From Typhlomys cinereus (Eukaryota; Chordata; Mammalia; Rodentia; Platacanthomyidae): DNA of 64,000 bases. The notes beneath the pieces were generated by a model, which saw nothing but the letters and a program-made list of their open reading frames with translations, did not search any database and was not told the DNA's origin. Shown here piece by piece: positions 11,901 to 23,312 of the stretch. Positions within the stretch are counted from its first letter, which is position 1, and each line of letters begins with the position of its first letter. Location of the stretch: NCBI GenBank assembly GCA_023101885.1, contig JALPQD010000294.1:124001-188000 (forward strand). The letters are read 5' to 3'. The translations under genes were made by a program, and so were the position numbers.

Positions 11901-13007
11901 TGGGCTATTTGTATGGGAATGACGCTAGAAGTTCCTGACCCAGGTACGTCCTCCTTTCCCTTCAGGAGAATAGCACTCCTCCCCCACCAGCCGCTGTCCC
12001 AGCCCCAGCTCCCGCGCGACCCCACTGGGACAGCTGTGACAATCTCAACAACCTGGACCCCAGCGAGAAGGGTGAGTGGCAGAGCGCCCCCTGGGGAGTG
12101 GTTGTGGTCCTAGCGTTCCAAGTAGGGAAATCGAGGCTCCCCTCTCCACCCACCTAGGGAATGCTAGAGCCCCCTGAGCCGTGACAACCCAACCTGATTG
12201 AACTCCTCACCCCAACCCCAACCCACCCCGGTTTCCCCGCCTGCAGAGAAATTCTCTCAGATGTTCAGTGTCAACGAAGAGCTGCAGGCGCGTCTGGCAC
12301 AGGGCCGCTCAGGCCCCAGCCGCGCAGCCCCTGGGCCTCGCGCCCAGGAGCCGCAACTCAGCCCGCGCTCCGACGCCTCGGAGGTCCGTGCTTGGTTGCA
12401 AGCCAAGGGCTTTAGTTCTGGGTGAGTGAGGGACCCTCCCCGGAAAAATCGCAGCTGACAGTCAAGGCTCCAGTTGGCCGGGTGATTAAGGGGAGAGGGA
12501 GCGTGGAGACTACGGAGAGCGAGAGTTGGCCCAGGAGAATCATTCTACTTGCAAGGCCAGGGGGGGGTCCCGCCCACTTTCTCCTCGCAGCAGGATTCCC
12601 CTGATTGGACAAGCGGCAGGGAGGGTGTGACATGATTGGTAGGGCTAAGAGTACTTGAGCTGTGGTTGGCCCCTGCTGCCCCGCGCAGGACGGTGGATGC
12701 TCTGGGCGTGCTGACGGGCGCCCAACTCTTCTCGCTGCAAAAGGAAGAGTTTCGGGCAGTGAGCCCCGAGGAAGGGGCGCGAGTGTACAGTCAAGTCACT
12801 GTGCAGCGTGCGCTGCTGGAGGTGAGCCAGGGGAGAGGGGCACTCGTCCCGGGGCCCGGTGGGGCAGGAATTTACAAAGTGGACGCACTTCGAGATCTTG
12901 TTTTCCACCTCGCCTCTCAGGACAAGGAGAAAGTGTCAGAGTTGGAGGCCGTGATGGAGAAGCAAAAGAAGAAAGTGGAAGGCGAGACCAAAGCGGAAGT
13001 CTTTTGA
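2732..13007 (+). CDS. EPS8L1: EPS8-like protein 1 (partial, start codon not in window)
   Basis: EPS8 family adaptor that links receptor signalling to Rac activation and actin remodelling at membrane ruffles (family knowledge). Coding exons: 2732-2772, 2991-3049, 3842-4003, 4288-4437, 5129-5211, 5761-6022, 6542-6668, 6778-6866, 6972-7046, 7121-7269, 9122-9263, 9355-9383, 11446-11578, 11679-11810, 11966-12071, 12247-12421, 12689-12821, 12921-13007. All phases agree and no stop interrupts, giving 710 visible residues before TGA. The order is PTB domain (about 28-160), SH3 (about 468-522, with ALYDF-like [14 protein letters not shown] and the WWKARD and GYVPYN motifs), a proline-rich linker ([15 protein letters not shown]), then the C-terminal helical effector domain (about 622-690) and a Lys/Glu-rich tail. 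The first visible base completes a split Gly codon, so an upstream exon carrying about six residues is missing. One donor (after 11578) is the weak GTTAGA. Confidence 0.93.
3404..3475 (-). repeat. A-run plus (TTTA)n tail of a SINE
   Basis: About 28 consecutive A bases are followed by about ten TTTA units. The TTTA block is the complement of the TAAA-rich tail of the minus-strand B2-like SINE that follows. Confidence 0.85.
3476..3715 (-). repeat. Older B2-like SINE, minus strand
   Basis: The reverse complement carries the hallmarks of the diverged B2-like family in this window: a body with CCAGGCAGAAA-like text, the phrase matching AATCCAGGATGATTCCTAAAG, and a GT/TTTA tail. It sits in the EPS8L1 intron before the exon starting at 3842. 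Confidence 0.7.
4561..4863 (+). mobile_element. Young B2-like SINE, copy 1, with 16-bp target duplication
   Basis: tRNA-derived SINE starting GGGCTGGAGAGATGGCTCAG. It has an A-box-like TGGCTCAGGGG and a B-box-like GAGTTCGGATCC, then a GC-rich body, a CA repeat and a tail with AATAAATAATAAAA. A 16-bp duplication (AAGAAAGTGGATCCAG at 4545-4560 and 4864-4879) brackets it exactly, showing L1-type retroposition. It is an intronic insertion in EPS8L1, sense to the gene. Confidence 0.93.
6180..6472 (+). mobile_element. Young B2-like SINE, copy 2, with 16-bp target duplication
   Basis: Same family as the copy at 4561, with intact A-box and B-box regions, a (CA)n stretch near 6385-6425 and an A-rich tail containing AATAAATAATAA. 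The target duplication AGAATAGTGGGTGTGG lies at 6164-6179 and 6473-6488 with no mismatch, so the insertion is recent. It is in an EPS8L1 intron, in the sense direction. Confidence 0.93.
7561..7857 (+). mobile_element. Young B2-like SINE, copy 3, with target duplication
   Basis: Same family. The duplicated site at 7542-7560 and about 7858-7876 reads AGAAATGGAAGRGCTTCTG with one mismatch between copies. It lies in the long EPS8L1 intron after 7269, in the sense direction. Confidence 0.92.
8166..8240 (+). repeat. (AAAG)n microsatellite
   Basis: About 17 uninterrupted AAAG units, following a degenerate B1-like or ID-like fragment whose tail probably seeded the repeat. Confidence 0.9.
8263..8532 (+). 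repeat. Older B2-like SINE, plus strand
   Basis: Begins GGGCTGGAGAGATGGTTTAAG and contains the older-family body (ATAAAAATGCCAGGTGGAAA, then AATCAAAGATGACTTCTGAAG). It ends in a TAAT-rich tail. It is more diverged than the copies at 4561, 6180 and 7561. Confidence 0.8.
8871..8929. repeat. (CT)n and C-run microsatellite
   Basis: About 25 CT units followed by nine C bases, attached to a decayed SINE, in the EPS8L1 intron before the exon at 9122. Confidence 0.9.
10844..11130 (+). repeat. Five-copy 53-bp tandem array of ID-like SINE heads
   Basis: Units start at about 10844, 10897, 10950, 11003 and 11056, an exact 53-bp period. Each resembles the first part of the rodent ID element (GGGGCTAGGGATGTAG-type start, then an A-box-like YTCAGTGGTAGA stretch). 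Each ends near CCAGTGA and runs straight into the next unit. The last unit continues into a CTCCAGTACTA-like tail. It lies in the 2.1-kb EPS8L1 intron between 9383 and 11446. Confidence 0.8.
12084..12102 (-). promoter_or_regulatory. Weak CTCF-like motif
   Basis: The reverse complement reads CCCCAGGGGGCGCT, close to the CTCF core but not matching the upstream CCA. It is just downstream of an EPS8L1 donor. Low support. Confidence 0.25.
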
Positions 13008-13268
13008 TCCGTTCATGATCCTTTCACAAAAAGCGATGAGACGCCCCATGGGACAACGGATGCCAGTTCTGTAGCACTAAGACCCCCGGAAGGAAGGGTC
13101 ACCGATCCAAGTCTCCCCGCACTGTCCCGGGCACACTAAAGTAGTACGGGCTGAATTTCTGGGCCCCGCAGACTGGCACGGGTGGGGGAAACTACCGAAG
13201 CACTTGCGGACACCCTGGAGAGCCACCCAGCCCCCGAACTGTCAGACACTGTCAGATGCTCCCCAGTA

Positions 13269-13274
13269 CATAAA
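13269..13274 (+). terminator. EPS8L1: Candidate EPS8L1 poly(A) signal (CATAAA variant)
   Basis: There is no AATAAA or ATTAAA within about 400 bases of the stop codon. CATAAA, a known weak variant, lies 262 bases after the stop and is followed by a GTGTCATCTGTC-type GU-rich stretch. Confidence 0.4.
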
Positions 13275-13901
13275 CAGTCTCCTCTCAGCGGACCGTGTCA
13301 TCTGTCGCCCTCTTCAAGTAGCTAGAGACGCCCCACTTTCTTAAATGTCTCTCCCGAGACTCACATCTCTAACCTGGAGACTCCAACCCGGGCTTCTTCC
13401 AAAGTTGCCTGGCTGGCCTCCAGCTAGCACCATCTGCCCCTCTCCCTAGTTCACGACTTCCCCCTGGCTCTTCAGGGTCCTCAGCCCTATCGCCTGGCAG
13501 CCAGCGCTGGAGTGTTTTCCTTCCCCCACCTCGCCAGGAGCACCTTTCATTTCAAATCCCCACACCATCATTCTCTGGCCCTTTCCACTCCCGTAAGTCG
13601 TTTCAGCCTGAGGGGCTGGCATTTGCGTCTGCTGCCTAGAACAGCCTCTGCCTGGAAAACACCTTTTCATCCTTCCTGTCCCAGCTCACACACATGCGCT
13701 CAGCCTTCACTCTAGTCTCCCGATAGCATAGATCCAGCCATGGAGAAAGAGCTTCTTCCTGGGTACTCCACAAGCCCCAGGCCTTTGGCTTTCTGCCTGG
13801 CTCCGCCCCTCGCATCCACGTTAATATTCACTGCCAAGAATCCCAACCTGCATTCCTGTCGACTTCTGCTCCTCCTTTTGCCATTCAGTTCTTAACCTGG
13901 G

Positions 13902-13915
13902 CCACTAGGTGGCGC
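13902..13915 (+). promoter_or_regulatory. CTCF-type motif in the convergent gap
   Basis: CCACTAGGTGGCGC matches every position of the consensus CCASYAGRKGGCRS. It sits between the 3' ends of EPS8L1 and PPP1R12C. Confidence 0.6.
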
Positions 13916-14379
13916 GTTCAAAAATCGAACCATGGAACCAGCCTCTAGCAGACAGAAACCTCCTGCCTCCTTCCTTCTAGAATGTGGGCACTGAAGATCT
14001 CCATCCCCCATCAAATGGTGTCACTACTCCTAAAATGTTCCTTGTCATCCCTTGTCGTCCTGTGGCTCATGCGTCACAACTCTACTCCAGCATGGCACCT
14101 GTTACACTTGTCCCTACCTGAGGTCCAGATCCCCTGCTATCCCCTTCCTGCCTCCAGGCCATTGGTCCAGCTGTTGCTTCTGCAGGGAATACCCCAGCAC
14201 TGTGGAGTCTAAGCACTACTTGAGCCACTCACCCCTCAGATCAGGGCTGGTTGGTTGGACATAGGATCTGACTATGTAGCCCAGGCTGGCCTCAAACTCT
14301 CAATCCTACTTCAGCTTCCTAAATGCTGAGATTACTAGCAGGCACCATAGAACCCAACTGTTGCCTCTCATTTCTTTTT

Positions 14380-14685
14380 CTTTTTAAAATAGTTTGTGTG
14401 TGTTCAGGTGCAAGCACACATGTTCAGAAGATGTGTGTGTGTGTATGTGTATTGGAGGGCACTGTGTGTGCCTATGAAGGCCCAAAGGTGATTTTTGGGA
14501 ACCATTCTGCCTCCCTCCTCTTTGCTTTGCTGGGGGGGGGCGTCCCAGGCTCCACCTTCCATAGCGAGAAATACAGGACCCCACCATTTCTACCCAGTGT
14601 TTTTACATGGGATCTAGGATCCAAACAGGTCCTTCTGCTTGTGAGGGAGGCAGAGACTTAATCCACAAGTCATCTCTCCAGCCCA
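14380..14685 (-). repeat. Older B2-like SINE, minus strand
   Basis: The reverse complement starts GGGCTGGAGAGATGACTTGTG and shows the family body and a GT-rich tail. It is in the convergent intergenic gap. Confidence 0.75.
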
Positions 14686-15987
14686 GAGGACAATTTTTGA
14701 AGAGTAGGTTCTCTCCACCATGTGGGCTCCAGGGGTGAAACACAAGTTTGCACATAAACCCCTTTAATCACTGAGCCATCTCACCAGTCCTACCAGCCCT
14801 CATTTCTAAGAGACAAACTGGAAATGCAACCATTTGCCTAAGCTGCCTTGCTGTGGCTCCTATCATGCAAACTGCTGAGAAGACATGCACGCAGGAACCA
14901 AACAGCTTGATGGAATGGCAGAGGGTGCACCTTCTAATGTTCCTAAAATCTGACCATTTCTAACCATTTCCATGGCCACTACTGTGGCCTGAGCTACCAT
15001 CCTCTTGTGATTTCTCCCTTTGGTGACCATTCTTCCCATCAATCCAACCTCCAGCTTCATAGCAGCTAGAAGGACCTGGTAAGACTTAAGGCAGATGGTG
15101 AACTGATGGCCAGGCCTCTCACCTCCAAGCTATATCCTGCATGATGCTATCATCTCAACTCCATCCTCTGCTACCTTCTACCAGCCCCCCCAGCTCCTGT
15201 GCCGTATGTCAGGCCTCCTTCCACTCTGGTCTTTGTACATATGACTCTCATCATTCCAAAGATGATTCCTAGAGATATGACTCATTCATTGCCACCTTCA
15301 AGTATCTGCTGATTGAGAAGTGTGACTGTGCTGTACCACACCCACACAGACACAACACTCACACAACATATGCACACCACACCCACACAATACTACACAA
15401 ACACTCCACAACTTATGCATATACTCTACAGCATATACACAGAAAGACAACATGCACATATGCACACTGGCCTCCTTTCTTTCTACAACACTACCACCTG
15501 AAGTCTGAGATCACTGAACCTGGCTTGTTCTGGTAAAGCCTACCACCACCAGGCAGCATAGAACCTGGCTGCAAGAGCGGATGGGTCATTACTGCTTGGG
15601 AGAACCACCAGATCCAACAATTGCTCTACTTCAGACTGTGGTTCTGATCTCTAATCACTGAGATCAGACAGCACTTCCTATCTTTCCAAAGAAAACCTTC
15701 CAGACTTACATGTGAACTGATTCCATGCTATGTTGGAAGCACTGGGGGCAAACATGAGGTCCCCTTCCCGAAAGTCACAGAACTTGGGCTTGCTTTATTT
15801 GACCACCCTTCCCACTTTGTCTGTGATTGATTTGCCTGGCATGGGCTTGCTCCAGTTGCTCGGTACGATCCCTGCACCTGTGAGCATGCCCAGCAGTCGG
15901 GCACAGACATGCACAAGTTGAGCAGACAAACAGGAAACAGCACCCAACCCCAACTGAGGACAGTCACTGAGTGGCAATGTCACGACT

Positions 15988-15993
15988 TTTATT
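15988..15993 (-). terminator. PPP1R12C: PPP1R12C poly(A) signal AATAAA
   Basis: The minus strand reads CACAAATAAAAGTCGTGAC, 529 bases after the PPP1R12C stop. A GT-rich stretch would be expected just beyond the cleavage site. This is the only canonical signal in the 3' UTR. Confidence 0.85.
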
Positions 15994-16521
15994 TGTGGTG
16001 CCTGTGCTTTGTCTCAAAAATACCTTCTCCCCCTCCCCAAGCAATGGGCAGGAAGGGGGCAGCAAAAAATAGAAGACATCCCTCCCTATTGCACATGGAC
16101 CCTATATACAGGCCCGCCCGGCAGAGCTGGGGGACTCTTGGCACATTCCTGGATCCCTGCTGGGGAGGGGGAGAGGTGTTGGGTGGCATCACACGTGAGG
16201 TGGACCCCTGGGGCAGCCACTCTGCCTCTGGCTAATGATTCTTGAGTTTCTTGGTCCTTACTACCTTCTTGGTTTGGTCTCTGGCTGGGGTCCCCTCTTA
16301 GCAATGTCCCCCTACCTGGCTCGGCCTCCCACCTCCATCCTAGCCTGAGGTCCCCTTGGCCTGGGAACTCTGTACTTCCCTCCCAGTCCTGAGGTCCAGA
16401 GAGGGGGTTATGGCTTCTCAGCGACTTCCCCTGGAGTCCTGGCACTCGTGTTCACGCGGGGGAAGGGGTGCGTGTGTCAGAAGCAGCTGTTATAAATACG
16501 GGTGCAGGAACTCCTCCACAG

Positions 16522-19500
16522 TCACTTGGATAATTTGCTGATGACGCGGATCAGCGCTGCATTCTCATCTTTGAGCCGCTGGTTGTCAGCTCGAAGGTCA
16601 GACAGGGCCTGGGGCACAAGGCAAGGTCAGCTGGGCAGCACTGTGCATGCGCGGCCCTCCCACAGCCCCTCATTAGCATACCTTCAGCTCCTCCTCCAGC
16701 TCAGCAGCTTTGCGCTCCAGGGCCCGGCGCTCCTGCAATGAACACAAGAGGCAGATTCAGAGGCCGCTGTGGCCAGAACTCAAATTGGGTAAGATTAGGG
16801 AGCAGAAAAGGGCCCAGATACCCGGGTCCCACCCCAGCAGCCCCAACTCACGAATCTCTCCAACTCCAGGAGGGCTGGCCTCTCAGCAAAGCGTTCCTGC
16901 CGCTGGTGAGGACAGGACAGGCTCAGGGTCAGGAGGGGTCAGTTCTTCAACTTGACTCCCATAGTCCACCAGGACTGGCCTCCTACCTGTGTGGCCCGCT
17001 CCAGCTCCACCTTGAGCTCTGCCAGCTGCAACGTGGTCTCAGTCAGAGCCTCACGAAGCCGTTCATTCTCCCTTCGAAGCTCCGCATACATCTGAGGACA
17101 AAGGAGGCATACACAGTGAGGGCAGAACGTGGGCCTCCAGCTGCTGGAGTCACGGGATGGGGTGGCGAGGGTATTTGGGAACTGCATTTGCACCTTCCGG
17201 AATCCACCCTCGGGCTCCTGCTTGAGCTCTGGGTTGAGGTCCCTCTGTGAGCGGGGCCTTCGGGCTATGGGGACACCATCTGGAGTGCTGAGCAGCAGGA
17301 GAGGCAGGCATTAGGAATCAGGCCAGACTCTACGGACACGCCCCTGCCACTCCTGCCCCACCTACCTGCATTCTGTGCTGTGCTCCTCTGGCTCTGCCTC
17401 TTCTCCCTGCAGAAGAGCCACAGGGCTCAGCACTGGCAGTGCCCAGGCCCACCCTCCAGTCCACCCTCCCAGCCCTCACCTCCGCAGGCCCCCAGGTCGA
17501 CCCTCCCAGCCCTCACCTCCGCAGGCCCCCTCCGCTCCTTGCCAACTTTGCGCTGCTCCCTGGCCGCCTGCATTCCCTGGCCCTGCCCGTCGGGCGCCTC
17601 TGCTGGGGGAGCGGCAGGAATTAGCCCAGGTATCTTTAGAGGGACCTCTTGTCTATGGTGGGAGCAACCCCTCTGGTATTGAGGAGCTGGCCTCAGGCCC
17701 CCAGGAAACAAAGAGACTGTATGGGAGAGATGGAGTGGCCCCAGGGGGTGGGCTTCCTGGAGAACAGATCTCACCTCTCTGGGCAGGGCCCTCAGAGTTC
17801 TCCACACTAGGGACTCGAAGCCTTCTGGAAGGGTCCTACAGGGGAGAGGTGCATCAGAATCTGAAGGCAACATTCCATCTCCCCTTCTCACCTGACCCTG
17901 ATGCCTGTGGTCGACAGAACCTGCTGATCTGGATCAGGGGCCTTCCCTGCAACCTTCTCTGCTTCCTTCAAGTCTGTCAGAGTGACGCCCTGGTAAGGAG
18001 AGAAAATAGTAAAGAAATGGAACCCAATTCCATGCCCCCAGCCCCTCAGACTCAAGAATCCTCAACAGCCCTCCTTCTTTAGATCCAGGACTCCAGCCCA
18101 CCCCACACCTGTGTGGATCTTCGAGACTGTCGCATAAGGCGGGAGCGAGCCTTCCTCTGGGATTCAGACTCCTCGTCCCGCACAGGCATCTGGTAGGACC
18201 TAGGCAAAGAACCCCAAACTCAGAGCGTATCCATTTGAGGTGCTGGCCCAAGGGTGTATACTCTGGACTCTGGCAGAGAGCATGTAGCTCCTACAGATCC
18301 CTCCACAGCTCTGGTGATCCTGCACTGCAGGTGCCTTCTCTGGGCAGACAGAACCTCCCTTCCCGGCCTCTTTACCTCCGCCGGTCTCGGGAGTCCGCCA
18401 GAAGTGCTGCTGAGGCTGTGGGGACATTTGGCTTCACTGGGGACTCTGACTCCCTCCTGGAGGGCAGAGTGGAGTGCTGCAGGGATGGAGGCTTGGCAGC
18501 TTCGCACCTGTGTGGATTGTGGATTCACTCATCAGCAACCACTCGGGCTAAGATCTGTGCCAGACACACAAGAGCCCCAGAGAACAAAGCAACCAACTCT
18601 GTGCAGAAGTCTACTCTGACAGAGCAAACACAGGCAGCCACAAGAAGGTAAGATTGGTGTACAGGAAAGAAAAGAAACTACAAGGCCAAGGGTCAGAAGA
18701 GCGTACATGTTTGCTGATGGCGGCAAAGTAATCACAATAGGCCACAGGGTGAGCGCATCTCAACGGACATGAGGGAGAGCAAGTGAGCAACTCAGTACTG
18801 TGAAGGTGCTAGCGAACAGAGCAAAGGCCCTGGGGTAGACTTAAGGTGAGGCCAACAAATACCTGGACAACTGTGGCTCTCTGGACCACTGTGGCCTTGG
18901 GAGTTTTATAGTGAACATATATTCACTACAGTCTAAAAGAAACTGAGGCAGTGGGGTGAAGTAGATCCGAGACAGCAAGTGGGATTGTGCTAGCAGGACT
19001 CCACCAACTTGTCCCCCAAGCCCAATATCCCCTGGTACTTACAGCATAGAGGGCTCTGGCACCTTCTGGGCAAGGGTAGGGATTATTCTGGCAAGACGGG
19101 GCTCCCTCACCTGTGGGAACAGGAAACAGACAGGGGAGGTTTTCTGTCCCAGGCAGCTTACTGGATCCTGCCCACCACACACTACCCACCTGAGTGGATG
19201 TCCCTTCAAGGAGTGAGGAGGAAGCTGAGCGCTGCAGCCCAGCCCCAGGTGCTCCCTCCGCACTCCTCCTTTCTGGGGGACCCAGGGCTCCCGAGCTCCC
19301 TGTCTTCTGGAGGCCAAAACGCCTAGAGAAAGGAGCCTCTTCTGGCAGCTGGGAGAAAAAGGTCATGGTCACCTGGCCAGTCTCCATCTCTCAGACCCCA
19401 AGTGTAACCTGGCAGAGTCGGCAGGAGGTGGAAGGCTTCAGGATACCCCACACCCTGTCTTGAACCACCTTGGAGCAGCCAGACTCACCTCAGGACTCTG

Positions 19501-22500
19501 GGGAGTGGAGGACAGTAGGGAAGACATGCCATTGAGGGCTCTTGTTTCCACGGGGGGCGGCTCTGTGGTGCCAGATAGGGAGAAAAGTCTCAGGACATGC
19601 CAGCTGCCCTTAGGATTTGGGAATACAACCCTTCTCCCTCATACTCCAGGGTCTTGATGGTATCCCAACCTGGGGGACCTTCTTCTCCCTCATCCTCATC
19701 CCGAATGGGGGGGCCCCCTGCTCCTCCAGGCCGGCGCTCTTTGGACAGATCCTGCAGGGAGATCTTTTCACGGCTGCTCAAGCGACACACAGAGCTCCTG
19801 TGGGAAGGAGAGTGTGTTGGTGATGAGGCCTAGGGTGTCCCCAGCCCACTCTCAGCCCGACCTACCTTCTGTGCTTGCTGCTCGAGGGCATCTGGGACTC
19901 CTGGCCTCGGCCCTGGGAGGCTTCCTTTTGGTTCCGAAGCTGCGAGGAGGGAAGGGGGCAAATGGGGAGGGGTAGAGTGCAGAGCACCTCCTGGGCCCCC
20001 TGGGCCAGCCATCTGTGCTGTCCCCACTTCAGAGGAGCTTAGGACCTGGGGCTTACTCAAGCTCTTCCACTGTCCAGTCAGCACACGCGGGTGCTCTCAT
20101 CATGTTCCCAAGGTGCCCAGGGGATACCAATCTTCTTGCCGAACCTCTTCCCATCCTCAGAACATTCAGGACACTAGTCAATTCTTGGCAGCCCAGGTCT
20201 GGACACGTGATCATTTGCCTCCTTCACAGGGACCTCGAGCAAGCTCCAGGCCCAGTGACAAGGGAAATGTGCTCGTCTGATGTCTGCTCCCATAACCCTG
20301 TGCTTGCGCGCCAGAGCCCTAACACTCAGTGTGCAGGACTTCCACCAATGGATCTGGCCAGCTCCACAGCACCTGGGACATCTCATACTAGGTTTCTAAG
20401 CCAGCTATGTGCCTGAGCCCATCACCAAGGCCCCTTCACTCTGCATTATCCCAACAACAGTGCTGGCTAGAGATGTGTCCGGTCTGGATCTCAGCTATCA
20501 ACCCACCAGACAGCCAGGAGACTGTGCCTGGCCTTACCTCTTCTACCTATGCCCCTGTTCAGAGCCCTCTACCAGAGTAGGGCCACCTGCTGGGAAGAGC
20601 AGATCCTTGGGGCTGAAGGCTTAAGGAACAGGGATGCCTGCCCCAACTACCACAGCACTTCCTTTGAGTTGTCAAGAAAAGAGGCAATGCAGAACTGAGA
20701 CTCACATCCTCTTGCTTCTGGGCCAGTTCCTCCAACAAGCTCAGTACTTCCTCATCAGCCAGGTCACAGGGACGCTGCCCCTGGATAGAGGATGGATGAG
20801 GAAGATGATGATGAGGATGCAGGGGCTTTCATCCCCCCCACCGTCACCCGGTGCAGCCCTCACCGCATGAGTCAGTGAGTCCATGCCCCCTCCATGTTCA
20901 GCCAGCAGGCGGCAAGCATCCTCCACACCCCAGTGGGCTGCTGCATGCAGAGGTGTCCAGCCATCTCCATCACGGAGTTCCGTGTCGTAGCCAGCCTGGA
21001 GAAGCAGTCTGGGGGCCAAGGAGACGGGTCAGAGGCCAAGCTGAGTCAAAGGCTGATTCTGTCTTCTGTATGGCTACAGTACCCATTGTCCCAATACCCA
21101 ATACTGACTGTGCTATACATGAACCCCTGCATAAAGTTCTTCTATAGGAGTAAGTCCCCTCCTGGACTAGCAGTTGAAAATTACATCCCACATGGAGCCC
21201 CAAAACCTGTTCCTCACACCTACAAGGGTTCCACTCTTCAAACCTCCCTGATTGCAGGACTTGGAAGTAGTAGTGGTACAAGATAAGGATGTGGGTGCAG
21301 AACTATCCCACACAACCCTCAAACCTATGAGGAGAATGAGAACCCCCAAAATGGGGCTATCTCTGGGCTGTAGAGTTCTAGAGCAGAGTTGGTTTGGATA
21401 GTGGTTCTCAGCAGCAGTGTCCTCTCTCTAGACACATAGCTGGTATCATAATTTAGGGGTAAAGGCCAGAAACACCAATGGGTTAGATCTAGACCCAAAA
21501 TGTCAGTCAGTAGTGCTGGAGTTAAGAAAGCCTGATTTAACAGATCACCTTCCAGAAAATGTTTTTTTCTTTTTTTAATATAATTTTATTTATTTATTTA
21601 GTGTGTGTAGGTATCAGAGGGCATTGTGTGTCCCTGTGGAGGATCAAGGGTGATTTCAGGAAATCATCCTGAATTGCTTCTATTTCCTTTTTGCTTCACT
21701 CTGGGATTTCCCAGGCTTTGCCCACCAGGGCCAGAAGTGCAGGCCTCCACTATTTCTACCCGACCTTTTTTATTTTTATGTAGGATCTGGGATCTGAACT
21801 CAGGACCTTCTGCTTGTGAGGCAGAGCCATCTCGCCTCTCCAATTTCAGAAAAAAAATCTTAAACCTCTCAGCCTGGGACTGTCAGAGAAACAAGTCCAA
21901 GGATCTCTCCAAGCTCCATGGGGAAAGACAGCAGGAAGAAGTTAGGGAAGTGACGCGAGAGGCTGTGTCTCTAAGGAGAGGCTCCAGTATAGTAGGAACA
22001 GACTGCAATGACACTCCACACCGGGACCTCCCCTGCCCCGACACCCCTTCCCTCACATCGCCCATGCTTCCCAACTCACTCTGTCCCAGGCACGCTCTGT
22101 GCTACTTGCTCTCTGCCTCACTCGGGGTCCCAAGGGCCTGTCACAAAGTCACCCATAATCAGTAACTTCCTTGCCCATCCCAGAACTTCCTGAACTTCCA
22201 CAGGTCCCCCTGACATACCTGTTGAGATCCTCTAGAGACTGTCTCCCACCCCAAGGGACTTGTGGCAATGTTCAGAGTCATTTTCTCACAATGGACTCAG
22301 AATGGCCAACCCATCTTGTCTCTCTTGCTGGCTGTGGTGACACACACCTGAACCACCAACACTCGGAAGGCTGAGGAAACAGGACAGCCAGTCCAGGAGC
22401 CAGCACCTAATGGACATCAAATAAAGATCTACCTCTGCTCTGCAGCATGTCTTTAACAAGGGGAATGCTACTTGCACCTCTAATGCCATCACAAGTAACT

Positions 22501-23259
22501 GATCAATAACAGCAAGTGCAGTGAATGCAGTGAAGCACAAACCTACACAAAGGGGTGAGCAATGCTTGAGGCACAAAGCTCGCAGAGGGGCCCACACTCG
22601 CAATTCTAGCACCCAGAAAATTAGGGCAGGACTGCACATGTATGATCAGTCAAGGCTACAGAGTGCTAGGCTGCTCAGGGTCACATGGAAGACCTTGTCT
22701 TAACTGAAAAAAAGAACAGAAGAAACAGCATGTAGAAGAAAAAGAGGAGGAGGAAGAAGAGGAAAGAAATTGTAAAGGTGGGAATATAAGAGGAAGAAAA
22801 ATTGGGGCTGGAGAGGTGGCTCAGGGGTTAAGCCTCTGCCTTGCAGGTGGAAGGTCCTGAGTTCGGATCCTAGACCCCACGTATAGACGCTGAGCGAAAG
22901 CAGGGACGGCCTGCATTTCCGGTCCTGGTAGGGCAAAGCCTGTGAATCCCGGGGCAGAGTAAACAAGGAGGAGGTGGAGGCGTCCATGGTGGTTCCCGAA
23001 TTCGTCTGTGGTTCTACACACACACATACATACACACACACGCATACACGCACAATTGAATAAATAAAAATAATAAAAAAATTTTTTAAAAAAGAGGAAG
23101 AAAAATTACAAAAAAAGGAAAAAGCAAAGCAAAGAAACTAGGCATGGTGGCACACATTTGCAATCCCATTCTGGGAGGAAAGAAGAGGATTGAGGACATT
23201 TTACCACACAGCAAGTGGGAGGCCAGTCTGTACTACATGAGTCACTGTCTAATTAGTGG

Positions 23260-23312
<53 letters not shown>

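Larger units (their letters stand above)
13008..15987. other. EPS8L1 3' UTR and convergent intergenic gap
   Basis: This spans the EPS8L1 3' UTR (to about 13300), a unique region with a CTCF-like site at 13902-13915, a minus-strand SINE at about 14380-14685, a CA-rich patch at about 15335-15430, and the end of the PPP1R12C 3' UTR. I see no additional gene. Confidence 0.6.
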
